30,699 nt of DNA, taken from assembly GCA_032718475.1 (NCBI GenBank), contig JAUCBJ010003128.1:1-30699 (forward strand). Reading direction: 5' to 3'. The notes under the pieces were generated by a model. That model ran no database searches and was not told the origin of the DNA. It saw only the letters and a list, made by a program, of their open reading frames with translations. Positions within the stretch are counted from its first letter, which is position 1; every line of letters starts with the position of its first letter. The DNA comes from Nemertoderma westbladi (taxonomy: Eukaryota > Xenacoelomorpha > Nemertodermatida > Nemertodermatidae). A program made the translations under genes and the position numbers. This document shows positions 20,725 to 30,699 of the stretch, piece after piece.

Positions 20725-23700
20725 CTAAGGAAATAAAATAATATTATAGGGTAAAAAAAAGGCTAGGAAATTACATTTAAAAATATAAATATAAGTTAAC
20801 GTATAATCTTCATTTATCATTATCAACCACAGCAGGATATCTTCCGGTAGTTATTATTAGTTTAATATTGAGACGCACACCGGCCGTCCGCACATACACC
20901 ACTAACTAACACGATCGCAATGGACATTTACTCAACTACTTAAATGGGATACAAACAAGTGGTTGTCCCCATCAAATAGGAAACAGGTCGGGAGTAACCG
21001 CTGTCGTTATAAACGTGGATGGGAAGGAGCAGGTTAGGGTGCGGGTTATTCCAATCAACAATAGACAAGCGACATGGGCAATAATTGCAGTTTCAATTTC
21101 GATTACAAGAACGGGATGTCTGCTGTCGGATGAGGTTGTCTGCTGTCGGATGAGGTTGTCTGCTGTCGGATGAGGTTGTCTGCTGTCGAATGAGGTTGTC
21201 TGCTGTCGAATGAGGTTGTCTGCTGTCGAATGAGGTTGTCTGCTGTCCAATGAGGTTGTCTGCTGTCGAATGAGGTTGTCTGCTGTCGAATGAGGTTGTC
21301 TGCTGTCGGATGAGGTTGTCTGCTGTCGAATGAGGTTGTCTGCTGTCGGATGAGGTTGTCTGCTGTCGGATGAGGTTGTCTGCTGTCCAATGAGGTTGTC
21401 TGCTGTCGGATGAGGTTGTCTGCTGTCGAATGAGGTTGTCTGCTGTCGAATGAGGTTGTCTGCTGTCGAATGAGGTTGTCTGCTGTCCAATGAGGTTGTC
21501 TGCTGTCGAATGAGGTTGTCTGCTGTCCAATGAGGTTGTCTGCTGTCGAATGAGGTTGTCTGCTGTCGAATGAGGTTGTCTGCTGTCGGATGAGGTTGTC
21601 TGCTGTCGGATGAGGTTGTCTGCTGTCCAATGAGGTTGTCTGCTGTCGGATGAGGTTGTCTGCTGTCGAATGAGGTTGTCTGCTGTCGAATGAGGTTGTC
21701 TGCTGTCGAATGAGGTTGTCTGCTGTCCAATGAAGTTGTCTGCTGTCCAATGAGGTTGTCTGCTGTCGGATGAGGTTGTCTGCTGTCGGATGAGGTTGTC
21801 TGCTGTCCAATGAGGTTGTCTGCTGTCGAATGAGGTTGTCTGCTGTCGGATGAGGTTGTCTGCTGTCGGTAAAACGCTTAAACCTTGATTGGTTCATTAT
21901 TGAGTGACGCCGCCACTACTGCAAACTGCGCAAAAATATCGTAAATTCGCAAACTAGTTGTCCAGACGTCACTTAAACATAATCGATAAAATCATGAAAT
22001 ACAATTATTGTCTGTAGACCAGATTACCCTAATATTAATCATAATATCAGAGGAAGTTAAGTAATAATTATTTTAAGTCCCTGTTTTATTGACGGGGGGA
22101 GGGGGTGGACCTGGACACTCAAACGTCAAGTTTGTTTACCATAAACAATTAATTGTAATTAACTGATTACTCTAGACTACTAACTTCTTATTAGTATAAT
22201 TATTAATTATCTTAAACCTTGGTTTAGTGAAGAGCATTAATATAGTAAAACACGATTCGTATAATTGTATAATCAATTGCAGGATGGTATGTCATAAGAG
22301 GCAATTAATTTTTCGCAAGACGTATAGTATTTCTTATCCATCTTTCCTACGATAAGTACCACGCTGAGCCGCACACAACTCACTATTAAACTGCGACATA
22401 ATACATGACCAGACATATGCCACGTCAACTGAGTAGTTCATATCAAACGGAGTCAATCTCACAGCATGTGTGATCTACATCCCGTAGATACGAACCATAG
22501 AGAACCAAAAGGTGTGAAAACATCTTAGTAGAAAAGCAGAAGAAAGTGTGAACTTTACCAAAGTTAAACTCAGCAACTTTACAGAGCCTGGGAACTTAAA
22601 CGAGTGAGATACACCATAATCAGAAATCAAACACAGCAACACAGGCCCGGAGTATTTAATTAGTGAGATATATCGCTTGTATTACCGTGAAATAATAGAC
22701 CGTGGGAGAATAAACACAGAATGGTGTACTTAGGCATATTGAACTTTGCACAAGGGCCTTCCATAACTAACTCTCCCATGACTTTATCAGTCCACAAGAA
22801 GTATCATTTAACACACATAATATCGCATATTTGATAGATAATCACGATTTTTAAGCCCAAACTCTGGCCGTATAGTAAAACTAGAAGAGCAAACAGATAA
22901 AACAAGCAATCAAGAAAGTTATTAATTTACTGATAAACACGTTGGGTAAACACATATAGTAAACGTACCTTCGATGTTGACGCGGTCGTCCTGAGTAACG
23001 AACTCGGTGGGATTTACAGTTGGTTCGTCTCTGCGGACTCCCATACCGATGTCGTAGTTAAATAGGACCAACTTCCTCTGGGACTCGCGGTTAGGCGACG
23101 TCTCTACGTACAATATAGCCAGACCTCCGTTACTGGGGAAACATCTAAAATAAGAAATATAATCGAATTAAATGTTGTTGTTTCGAAACATCCATGTTTA
23201 CTATTTACATACAACATTAATGGAATCCCTGGCTATAACCCGCCCCCCTTGGGCATCTAGGCACCGCTAATTGACTTTCAGTACGGAACCGCCGCTCGTA
23301 AAACACACATAAAAGGAAACGCAGCCGAAATCCACGAGCCAAATTGTCGACATTTCGGTAGATCTAGACGACACTAAGTAATCGCCGCGACAATCAATTT
23401 ATAAAAGCACAAATTCCACACAGTTATTATCGGAGACTCGGAGTAAGTAATGAAAGAACAATAAAATCAATAAATCCATTAAAACTATATAGGAGAGCTT
23501 CGCTACCAAAATAGTCGTAAATTATATTAATATAAACTGAGCCGTTTGCTAAATAATGTCATATGGTTACTGAGTGGTTGGTTACGAAGTTATAGACTCA
23601 CCTCGGTTTCTGTTCATCGTCTCCATCCTCTATCAGCATCTCGAGTTGGGTGTCTGGCCCCGCGTCCCTATAGACCCTGGCGCCATGGTAACCTATAGCC

Positions 23701-25705
23701 GGTCGGATACACAGGGTGAAGTCGACCACGTCGACAGGGGGCGCTAGGATAATGCGGACGCCTCGGTAGGGGTAGTCGAACTGAAACTGTCCGGCCAGAC
23801 ACTGGAAGCGAATCTGTCGCACAGAGCGGGAGCCCGGGAGTTCGGCTGGTAAACCGCTGAGGAGAAATAAACACGGCGTTATAAGGGTGTCAGAGGGTTA
23901 GCTATACCGGTACCACTGCGAAGTAAACAATACGAAGTGGATAGGTGTTAACATAGAGTGCACATTTAATCTTTTATAATTAGAAATTACTTATTTATTG
24001 ATTATTGGAAAATGGTTAGTCTATTAATTAAATGAGCACAACACAAGATCATGTTCGATAAACTTATCACCAAGTGACACGAACACGAGGAACGAAATAA
24101 GGACAGAATTTAACATAAATAAATACAAATACAAAGAAAGCATAATAAAATACGCAGTAATTCAGAAAGTCATGCTAAAAGTTGTAACCTTATGAGAGTC
24201 TCTATACTCTATGGGATCATGCAACTTAATTAAATCTGATAAACTCGGACACAGGCAGGAACAAACTATACGCAATACGGGTTATAGCGCAGACCAGATC
24301 CTCGGGCCCAACATAACGCGGAGTTAAACTTATGAGCCGTCGAGTCGCTATAATTCCCCGGAGCCGGGACCACAGTGAATGGGGCCAACTTTCCCACGCC
24401 TTTGCGGACACGAGACTTTAACGAGTAGAGGGGAACTAGACGACAAAAACCATCGCCTAACAATTGGGTTCACGTGAGTGAATTGGGGTAAGGCGCGTGA
24501 GAATTTTTGGGCCCCTATTCAAGGGGGCTAGCGGTCACACGGCCACCTCCGAACGGGGCCCAACGAGGTGAGAGATAGTAGCAACGGAGGCTGAAACCGG
24601 GCCAGAATTCAACCCGTACCAAACACATCCTAGGTAAGGCTATTGTCATTCACTTTAGGATTTATTTGAATGGAAATGATGGGAGTCTTAGCTTAATAAA
24701 CAATTAATGATGTGGAGCCATGCGGCAGCTGCTGCAATATAACACTAAATATTTCAAAGTGGCTAAGAAGCTAAACGAGAATATAGGCCCCTACAACATT
24801 GGTTATTCGAAAATTATTACATATCGTTATACTGTTTATACCGGTACATCCTAAATTGCGTTACTAATAAATTGAGTAATGAAAAATGTCTGAAACGACC
24901 AACGTGCAATAAATACAGGCCTCAGGCTCAGTCTCAGACCAATGGCGGCCTGTTTTCAAGATGGATGAGTTATTTGCGGCTATTTATGTATTTGCTCAAT
25001 TAAAAGTATCATAATATAAATCCTATAAATCAGAAATACTATATACATGCCAGTTTAATTAGGGTTGGATGGTGTAATTAGGTGAACACCTTCACCTTGG
25101 CCTAAAGTAACACAGGCCTGGTTTAGGTCTCATGTTGTCCTGCCTGACATCTAGGTCTTCTGAATTAAAATTTGATTTTTACCGATAGGCCGACTACCGG
25201 TATTGCTTATTTGTTTACTCTAATACTAGAACAATTATTCATAGGCCTACTAAAAATGAAGAGCGCTAAATATTTGATAACGATAGCAGTCGTTTGTTGA
25301 TCAGGCAAGGCACAAACCATACTCAAACAATATTACAACAAAAAATATTTAAATATTAGGCCTACCTTACATAACAAACACGGAGTTGAGCTGTTGACAT
25401 TACATTACACATTACCGATACCGGTACAACATGACATTACAATAAAACATAACATTTTCACACCAAGCTGCCAAGTGATAAACAATTGAAACAAATAGGC
25501 CTAACCGAAACGATCAATATTCTACTTTTACATAACATTAAATTGCCACATAGATACAGTCACTAAAACGAGCAAACATATCTGAGGCTTACCTTGCTTG
25601 CCAAGAACAGTTGTCATCAGTGTAAATGGCATCAACAATTATCAAATAACAAACCAATGAAATTATGAAACCAGCCACACCACCATCAATCGAATACCAG
25701 GCCAT
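20336..25705 (-). CDS. Metrnl: Meteorin / meteorin-like secreted protein, four-exon gene
   Basis: Spliced CDS: 25705-25593, 23856-23602, 23144-22969, 20724-20336, giving 310 codons plus stop. All junctions use GT-AG and the phases agree. Residues 1-26 form a signal peptide (hydrophobic core about 10-24). Mature cysteines lie at about 33, 57, 87, 124, 183, 186, 196, 256, 280 and 302: ten, the number I expect for meteorins. Family landmarks seen: CSWQASGL, VRQIRFQC, PAIGYHGARVY, CKPC, ADYIVLGRI, TPSKCRS, GQFLLMGS and ACAPRYSDFRR. Known: vertebrate meteorins are secreted factors acting in neural/glial development, metabolism and immunity, with an N-terminal CUB-like and a C-terminal netrin-like (NTR) part; length (about 290-311) matches. 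Which vertebrate paralogue it equals is not decidable; invertebrates probably have one pre-duplication gene. Function in this animal is inference. Confidence 0.95.
21115..21869 (-). repeat. 20-bp minisatellite in meteorin-like intron 3, about 37 copies
   Basis: Seen: units TGAGGTTGTCTGCTGTCGGA with the last bases varying as CGGA, CGAA or CCAA. The order of these variants repeats with a period of 12 units (240 bp). All three minus-strand frames are open through the array because no unit frame has a stop. It starts about 390 bp upstream of the exon 4 acceptor and does not include a splice junction, so the long ORFs (up to 264 codons) are not genes. Confidence 0.95.
21870..22968. other. Rest of meteorin-like intron 3, no recognised content
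   Basis: AT-rich intronic sequence with a short G-rich run near 22095. No exon, RNA gene or transposon was recognised. Confidence 0.6.
22969..23144 (-). CDS. Metrnl: Meteorin-like exon 3
   Basis: 176 nt, acceptor TTCTTATTTTAG, donor GAAG-GTACGT. The first base completes AGA (Arg); then CFPSNGGLAILYVETSPN, RESQRKLVLFNYDIG and VRRDEPTVNPTEF, ending DDRVNIE plus one base. The Cys at its start (residue 124) and the LYVETSP strand match the position of the meteorin RC(V)...LFLQATP segment. Confidence 0.93.
23602..23856 (-). CDS. Metrnl: Meteorin-like exon 2
   Basis: 255 nt, acceptor TTTCTCCTCAG, donor GAG-GTGAGT, starting and ending in phase 2. The first base completes AGC (Ser), giving CSWQA-SGLPAELPG. 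Contains SVRQIRFQC, FDYPYRGVRIIL, DFTLCIRPAIGYHGARVY and LEMLIEDGDDEQKP. The fold equivalent is the CUB-like half. The stop seen just past 23602 is intronic. Confidence 0.94.
23857..25592. other. Meteorin-like intron 1, with a GC-richer block at about 24230-24640
   Basis: Seen: mostly AT-rich sequence, but 24230-24640 is clearly GC-richer and has short open frames on the minus strand with no recognisable homology. AGGCCTA-type palindromes recur at 25170-25510. The GC-richer block could be an old repeat or a regulatory element. Confidence 0.4.
25593..25705 (-). CDS. Metrnl: Meteorin-like exon 1: signal peptide and CSW motif
   Basis: 113 nt, 37 codons plus 2 nt. Start chosen at 25705 because the context ATCAACATGG has A at -3 and G at +4, an in-frame TAA lies 8 codons upstream (25729-25727), and the peptide begins MAWYSIDGG followed by a hydrophobic run VAGFIISLVCYLIIVDA. 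It ends NCSWQA with donor AG-GTAAGC. The N-C-S triplet at 32-34 is a possible N-glycosylation sequon but overlaps a conserved Cys. Confidence 0.93.
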
Positions 25706-25832
25706 GTTGATATGCAGATGTATCAATTATCAGATGGAGAAAATTTGTAATCAAAGTTGCAAGTACTAACAATATCATATAGATTATAAATTAATTCAAG
25801 AAGTATACAACCAACTACTGTGTTTACATCGG

Positions 25833-25840
25833 TTTATATA
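25833..25840 (-). promoter_or_regulatory. Candidate TATA box of the meteorin-like gene
   Basis: Seen: TATATAAA on the minus strand, 128 bp upstream of the start codon, which would leave a 5' UTR of about 100 nt. AT-rich surroundings make chance occurrence likely. Confidence 0.3.
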
Positions 25841-26880
25841 GAGATAGGCACTAGGGAGGTAGCACAACAACGAACCATTATTACTCGTAGGGAGAAATTA
25901 TTATACAAACTACAGAAATTAAAGTTTCTATGATCAAATTTCACAAATGATTGAAGAATAAGATCGCGTTTATACATCCCAAGTATTTTAAGAACACAAT
26001 TAATTAACAAATATTTAACAAATATTTAAATGTGCCTAACAATTAAATGTGAATACTCAACCTACCCATTCAAAATAATGGTTTCATGATAAATCACAAG
26101 TGGATAGTATAAGGACATCTCATTGGATAATATATGATAGCAAAATAAATGTCAACCAATAACTTGGCGACTCACTCAGTAACAAAGTTATAGCAAGCAA
26201 GAAGGCCTAGGTTATAGTATGTTTGGGTATCAACGTATTATGGCCTGGCCTACTGTACTGGCTAGGTCACGCTCAGGTCTGGTAAAGCATTGATTGATTT
26301 TGCTGGTAAGGCATTCTGTGTGTGGGGGGGGGGGGGTAGTTGAATTATGATTGCCATGCTAAGTTAAGCTATATGTATGTAAAGCCAGAGACAGCATGGA
26401 GCGATGGAGGGCATGAATTTTACATATTTTATTCTTTATTATTTCAATACAAATTTTTATATATAAATTAAGCGGGAATTTTATTAACCCTGGCACATTT
26501 TTAAATTAAACAGCCGCATATTTGTTATATGTAATCGAGCTTTGTTATTGGTGGTAACCAAGGTTCTAGAAGACTAGAACTACAAGGCCATACAGCCGTG
26601 GGGGAGTGGAGGCAAACCATTTTTAATTATATTTCATAATCTATAATCTCTCATTTTACCAATACTATAACAAATTTTAGAAAACTATTTGGAAATAATT
26701 ATTATAAATTAATTATTGCGTTGTACGTGTTTTCGGTAAGGCGTACTAAAGTGTAGGTCTCATGACGGTCGAATTTACTAGCTAATTTGAGAGTTTAAGT
26801 TACAAAGCAAAAACACAATGGAAAGAGCTTGTCCCACTTTCTTGAAAGTTCTTTAGGAATCGTGAAGCTGTTTTAACATG
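25841..26880. other. Upstream region of the meteorin-like gene
   Basis: AT-rich sequence with a G12-13 run near 26324. No coding frame or transposon was recognised. The gene's promoter and enhancers may lie here. Confidence 0.5.
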
Positions 26881-28202
26881 GGTGGGTGAGTACAAAACCA
26901 AGACCCAAGACCCAACGACTCAAAACCTGTACAAAATGTAGTTTTGTAAATTTCCCCCTGTTGCCAAGGCCATTTTGACCCTTAATTAAGCTAATTATTC
27001 GTGGAGCCCTTGATTTTCTAATTCGCCACACTTTTGCAATTCATCACAGCCATTTTCATGCTTTTTAGATTTTACGAATATTGGCCATTTTTAAAGCATA
27101 ACAGACTCCAACTCCACTCTCACTATACGGAAATATTAAACATTCAAGAACATTTTTATATACTGGTGAGTTGTGATCTGTAAGACTGTAACTGATAGAC
27201 TCAAATACGATTGATCCAAATTCCAAATAATACGATAGGCAAATACGATAGCTATCGTAGGTCTGTGCATACGATAACGAATACTAACTTCAGCCAAACT
27301 TACACTACACAAGGCCTACACTATAATGTGTGCTGGTACATAGAGGTGGCTGTATAACTGTAACTGTATAGGTAACTGTATATTAGGGAGGTGCGTTTTT
27401 CACTTTTTTTCGATTTCATTGTTCTTCTACAGGTGCACAAAAGTTGCCAAATGGTAAAAAATTAAGACAAAATTTTTTTTGAAGGTGTCTAGGTCCCACT
27501 AAATCGGGCATTGCGATTCTAATGACTAAAAGTTGGCCATTGAGAATAATCGTCATTTGCGCCAAAGGGTAGTTTCTGGCCATGTGCCTGTGGCACTAGT
27601 TCCCTTGATCCAAAAATTAAAATGTTGGTATCTAACTAAGTTTGGACCCATTTGATGACATCTGATGCATGCAGGAAGTTCTTTCTTGAGTCATTGGTCT
27701 TTCATTAATGTGTTATATTGTTATAAATTTCATTATGGTGCCTCGCGAAGGCTCAAAATTTCAACCCCCTTGGGATCCGTAAAGATATCGATGAGATTTA
27801 AAGAATTTTTTTTGCCTTAATTTTTTACCATTTGGCAACTTTTGTGCACCGGTAGAACAATTAAATCGAAAAAAAAGTAAAACACGCACTGTGCCCTACT
27901 GTATGTGTGTAGAGACTATCTGTAGTTAGATCTTTGAGTCTTGCTGTGTTGCCGTGGTTTGCATGGCACTTGGCAGTTGGGTGACTACAAAACAAAGACC
28001 AAAGTCACAAAGAATAAAGACCTGCACAAAACACATGTGTTAACTTTCGTTTAATATTTTGGTTCCCCCAACATGCCTGCTCCTTTAAATGGCAATGCGA
28101 CCTGGCGGTCTTTGGGTTTTATCGCTATTTGGGGCCTAACGCAACTTTAGCTCTTTGTTTTTTACAAAAGGTCTTGGGTATTTGGGTTTGTACTCACCCT
28201 AT
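26881..28202. mobile_element. hAT-like non-autonomous element, outer
   Basis: Seen: the left end GGTGGGTGAGTACAAAACC and the reverse complement of the right end, ATAGGGTGAGTACAAACCC, form imperfect terminal inverted repeats. TTAACATG flanks both sides (26873-26880 and 28203-28210), an 8-bp target-site duplication as expected for hAT transposons. About 1.3 kb with no transposase frame; another element is inserted within it. A third, internal TIR-like copy (GGGTGACTACAAAACAAAGA, about 27979) suggests a further nested or partial copy. Confidence 0.72.
27384..27898. mobile_element. hAT-like MITE, inner, with about 95-bp inverted repeats
   Basis: Seen: the left arm (TAGGGAGGTGCG, CGATTTCATTGTTCTTCTAC, GTGCACAAAAGTTGCCAAAT, GGTAAAAAATTAAG) is mirrored on the right as TAGGGCACAGTGCG, CGATTTAATTGTTCTACCGG, GTGCACAAAAGTTGCCAAAT, GGTAAAAAATTAAGG. 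Flanks are CTGTATAT (27376-27383) and CTGTATGT (27899-27906), an 8-bp duplication with one mismatch. 515 bp with no coding capacity. It lies inside the outer element. Confidence 0.8.
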
Positions 28203-28699
28203 TTAACATGTAACATTGGAGGAATAGAAATGAAAATTAAATTTCATTATAACGTATAAACATTTTTAATTTTTTAATTTACATGAAATTTCCAGCGTGT
28301 TTTACATAAATTACCTGCTTTAACTCCAAATGACCACTTCTGACAAATAATTAAAAATAACTAAAACGTTAAATTTCTGGGTAGCTCTGCATGACGGCCA
28401 CGGCTGAAGACATATTGCACTTGTATATTGTTGGTATTTATTGACGGTATTCTTTATCTTTGCTTTACTTGCTCGCTTGCAATTTTTATCCCGAATTTCG
28501 CTATCTCGAGATTGGTGGTTTTCCTTACTGTTTAGCACGCTCCCTCACTGCCGTGATAACAGCTCAGTGATATAAATGTCGCAATTCTATATCCATATGG
28601 TTACTCTTATACACCTATCCCACACAGCAACGTGTTGTCGGTTGTCGCATACCCGCGGCAAATAGTTGCCCAAATTGACCGTCCGCAAGTGAAATAAAG

Positions 28700-29040
28700 T
28701 TTTGTTTATTGTTTTGGTTAGAAATCACCGTCACTGTAACCTAATAAAATGATGTTAATAACTTTAATCATATTATATAATATTATAATATATAATATAA
28801 ATATTAATAACTTATTATTTAATTTATTATTAATTGGAATAATTTATTATTACTTATTAATTATATAATAATAAACCCACAAAACTCATTGTTTCTGGTT
28901 GCGGTCATTTAGCGCATGTACTTAACCTCGGACCTCAACATTCCTTCAATTGGTACCGGATGATATCGTTTCATTAATATCTCACGCATCCTGTAACCTG
29001 CTCCTTCCCCTCTATTAATACTGATATCGTTTATTGTTTT
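28700..29040 (+). repeat. Fragments of the 65-bp family with AT-rich palindromic filler
   Basis: Seen: TTTTGTTTATTGTTTTGGTT and TCACTGTAACCT at 28700-28742; then TTCCTTCAATTGGTACCGGA and CCTGTAACCTGCTCCTTCCC and TATCGTTTATTGTTTT at 28941-29040. Between them, 28755-28875 is almost pure A/T with ATTATTAAT-type inverted repeats that could fold. Confidence 0.75.
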
Positions 29041-29048
29041 TTTTATTT

Positions 29049-29074
29049 GGGGGGGGGGGGGGGGGGGGGGGGGG
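29049..29074 (+). repeat. Homopolymer of 26 G
   Basis: Seen: uninterrupted G26, directly after a 65-bp-family fragment and before CAGACAGGCAGGG. It could form a G-quadruplex and is a likely site of length error in assembly. Confidence 0.95.
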
Positions 29075-29190
29075 CAGACAGGCAGGGCGAGTGAAGTGAA
29101 ACAATTTTGGAGGTTTTTTTTTAACGTTTAATATGTTTTATATGTATTTATTTATTTGAATGTGTTTAATGCATTCATAAATACAGTAGA

Positions 29191-29275
29191 ATTTAGGGAA
29201 AGGGGCAGGTTACATTGGCACGATATTTAAACCAAAACAATAAACTAAACACAATAGAACAGGTTACAGCTTTAT
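29191..29275 (-). repeat. 65-bp family, inverted copies right of the G tract
   Basis: Seen: reverse-complemented it reads GTAACCTGTTCTATTGTGTT, TAGTTTATTGTTTTGGTTTA and TGTAACCTGCCCCTTTCCCT, about one and a half units. Its orientation is opposite to the copies at 28700-29040, so the G26 tract is flanked by inverted copies. Confidence 0.75.
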
Positions 29276-29324
29276 TTTTGAGAATAATCAGCTGTTATTT
29301 GCGTCGAATTTCCCCTGGAGAGGG

Positions 29325-29648
29325 ATGAATTGTTATTGCGTCCAGTATTCCCCCCCTATCTTCATCCAGACCACCCTCCGAACCCACCTCCCACTAAACT
29401 GTAACGCAAATTATAACGGAGTCGGCGGAACCTCCAAGGAATGCCGGTCACTCTTCCCCATGTCGCACATCGCATCACTTCTGAATTACGACTACAGCAA
29501 ATCAATGCTTCGTTCGATGTTGAACCCTGGTTCTACATCTGTCCGCGACAACGATGCTATTAACTTTATAGAAAACTGTTACAAAATTAGATCTATATCC
29601 TTTCATCAAAAACATGACCGCATACTAGAATATTTCACTTTCAACTGA
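29325..29648 (+). CDS. Unassigned 107-codon ORF
   Basis: Seen: ATG to TGA, MNCYCVQYSPPIFIQTTLRT at the start and ILEYFTFN at the end, with mixed codon choice and GC above the neighbourhood. The frame is also open for a short way upstream of the ATG. I recognise no domain, signal peptide or splice sites. It could be a terminal exon, a piece of a transposon protein, or chance. Confidence 0.3.
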   Translation: MNCYCVQYSPPIFIQTTLRTHLPLNCNANYNGVGGTSKECRSLFPMSHIASLLNYDYSKSMLRSMLNPGSTSVRDNDAINFIENCYKIRSISFHQKHDRILEYFTFN

Positions 29649-30699
29649 GTGTCGCTGGAAATCACCCAAACCACGATAGGGGTCCGACTACCACTTAACC
29701 GACAAGAACTACCTTAACCACATGAACTTACCAGCATACCATCTCCTAACTGACAACCATCCACACATTATCCCTCTACGTGTTCTGTACAGTAAAGTTG
29801 GTGCTACATTAATTACTATTTTATTGATCCGATGTTTTTATCGAACGTTGCACGGCTTTTTACCCAATATAGCCACCGGGGCATTAACCCGGTAATGTTA
29901 ATTAATTAGTCTGTCTAAAGTTTAGGAAATAATATGCGTGTGGGAACTTAGCTCAAGCTGAAACTCAAGCTGAAACTTGAGACTCAGGCTCTGTTCATAA
30001 ACTGGGTACAGTGATTGACTTGGTTGAATTGAATTAGACCACAGACAGCGACATTGTGATGACGCTGATCCATTGTCAGTCCTCCAGTCTGCCACTAGAT
30101 GGTAAAATATATGTGAGTGAAAAGCCTTATAATACCATTATGTTATTTATAATCAGTTCAAAGTAAGAACTTTGCCAATATGTAGTTGACCTTGGGTTTG
30201 TGACGTTAATCCATATGCATGTGCATGCAGTATATATCAGTACCAATATTTGGCACCAGAAACACAGACATTTGAAAAACAAAAAACAAGTGATTGTGAA
30301 ACCAAGATAATTATTTGATGATTCTCCATAAGTCTGACAATTTCATCCCCACAAGCCCCTTTTATATATCTGGTTCTGGTCAAATTATTACCGAAGATGA
30401 CACACCCTCTTATCCTAATTAATTGTGCGCATAAATGAATATCGCATTTGATATATTATTTAAATTTTTCCGCTAATTTTACTATAGTTATACTAATTAT
30501 ACAGCACCACGATATGCCGGGCCAGGTACCGACCGTACCGTAATGTCCCATGCCATCACGCGCAATGGTATATGATGCGCCATGCATTCGCGATGTTGTG
30601 CTACTGTATGATGTACTTTGATAAAACGTATAACATTGCCTGCCGTGACATCCATACAATCAGCGGCGTACTATGGGATATACGTACATGCGATGCGTT
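29649..30699. other. Right-end non-coding region
   Basis: Mostly AT-rich with a short repeated CTCAAGCTGAAA motif near 29953 and a more GC-balanced final 220 bp. A minus-strand frame of 67 codons near the end has no recognisable homology. CCACTAGATGG at 30092-30102 resembles the core of a CTCF site. Confidence 0.4.
30092..30102 (+). promoter_or_regulatory. Possible CTCF-like site
   Basis: Seen: CTGCCACTAGATGGTA, close to the CCASYAGRKGGC-type core of bilaterian CTCF sites, with one weak position. A single short match of this kind is expected by chance now and then. Confidence 0.25.

Noticed and set aside
20972-21897. 252- and 264-codon minus-strand ORFs with DSRQPHSTADNLIRQQTT repeats
   Set aside because: A 20-bp intronic repeat without stops gives this in all three frames, and it lies between meteorin-like exons 3 and 4.
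23668-23874. Minus-strand 68-codon ORF
   Set aside because: Alternative frame over meteorin-like exon 2.
24226-24463. Minus-strand ORFs of 61 and 65 codons in meteorin-like intron 1
   Set aside because: No homology or matching splice sites, and the flanking exons join in phase without them.
30456-30659. Minus-strand 67-codon ORF at the right end
   Set aside because: No homology, no splice context, low-complexity composition.

Overview
The window is an invertebrate nuclear genome segment: AT-rich, dense in minisatellites and transposon copies, with spliced genes. Coding sequence is a small fraction and all recognised host exons are on the minus strand. The SINE-like copy (with its GCGCTTTGAG...AGCGCTATATAAAT 3' module), a CR1/L2-type LINE and intron-containing Brpf1 and meteorin genes fit a marine animal. 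I cannot choose firmly between an echinoderm or hemichordate and a lophotrochozoan.

Gene 1 (minus strand, partial) is a BRPF1-family chromatin reader. Three consecutive exons are seen at 11398-11534, 667-769 and 243-412. Their phases match, and together they encode about 136 residues: the region leading to the first PHD finger and most of that finger. The 10.6-kb intron between the first two exons is filled with repeats. In order from low to high coordinate these are a 28-bp minisatellite (761-4036), a GGGAATGTGG-type minisatellite (4310-5325), a 65-bp repeat interrupted by a 4.5-kb decayed LINE (5455-9988), more 65-bp copies, and the GGGAATGTGG array again in inverted orientation (10438-11240).

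The most unusual observation is that two of the minisatellites are built from exon-intron junctions of this gene. The 39-bp array at 1-264 repeats the end of the PHD exon plus its 5' splice site, with seven donors in the window. The 28-bp array repeats the 3' splice site and first bases of the exon at 667-769, with about 116 acceptors. The two arrays bracket a two-exon, 273-nt cassette whose length is a multiple of three.

The middle (11535-20335) holds a 4.7-kb array of a 49-bp unit, a SINE, a fragment of the 65-bp family, a GACGTC-containing 20-bp repeat, and long stretches where I recognise nothing.

Gene 2 (minus strand, complete) is a meteorin / meteorin-like gene: four exons between 25705 and 20336 encoding a 310-residue secreted protein with a signal peptide and ten mature cysteines. 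Its third intron carries a 20-bp minisatellite (21115-21869) with a 240-bp higher-order period.

The right end (25840-30699) is mostly non-coding. It contains two nested hAT-like non-autonomous elements (26881-28202, with 27384-27898 inside), further fragments of the 65-bp family around a 26-G tract, and one unassigned 107-codon ORF.
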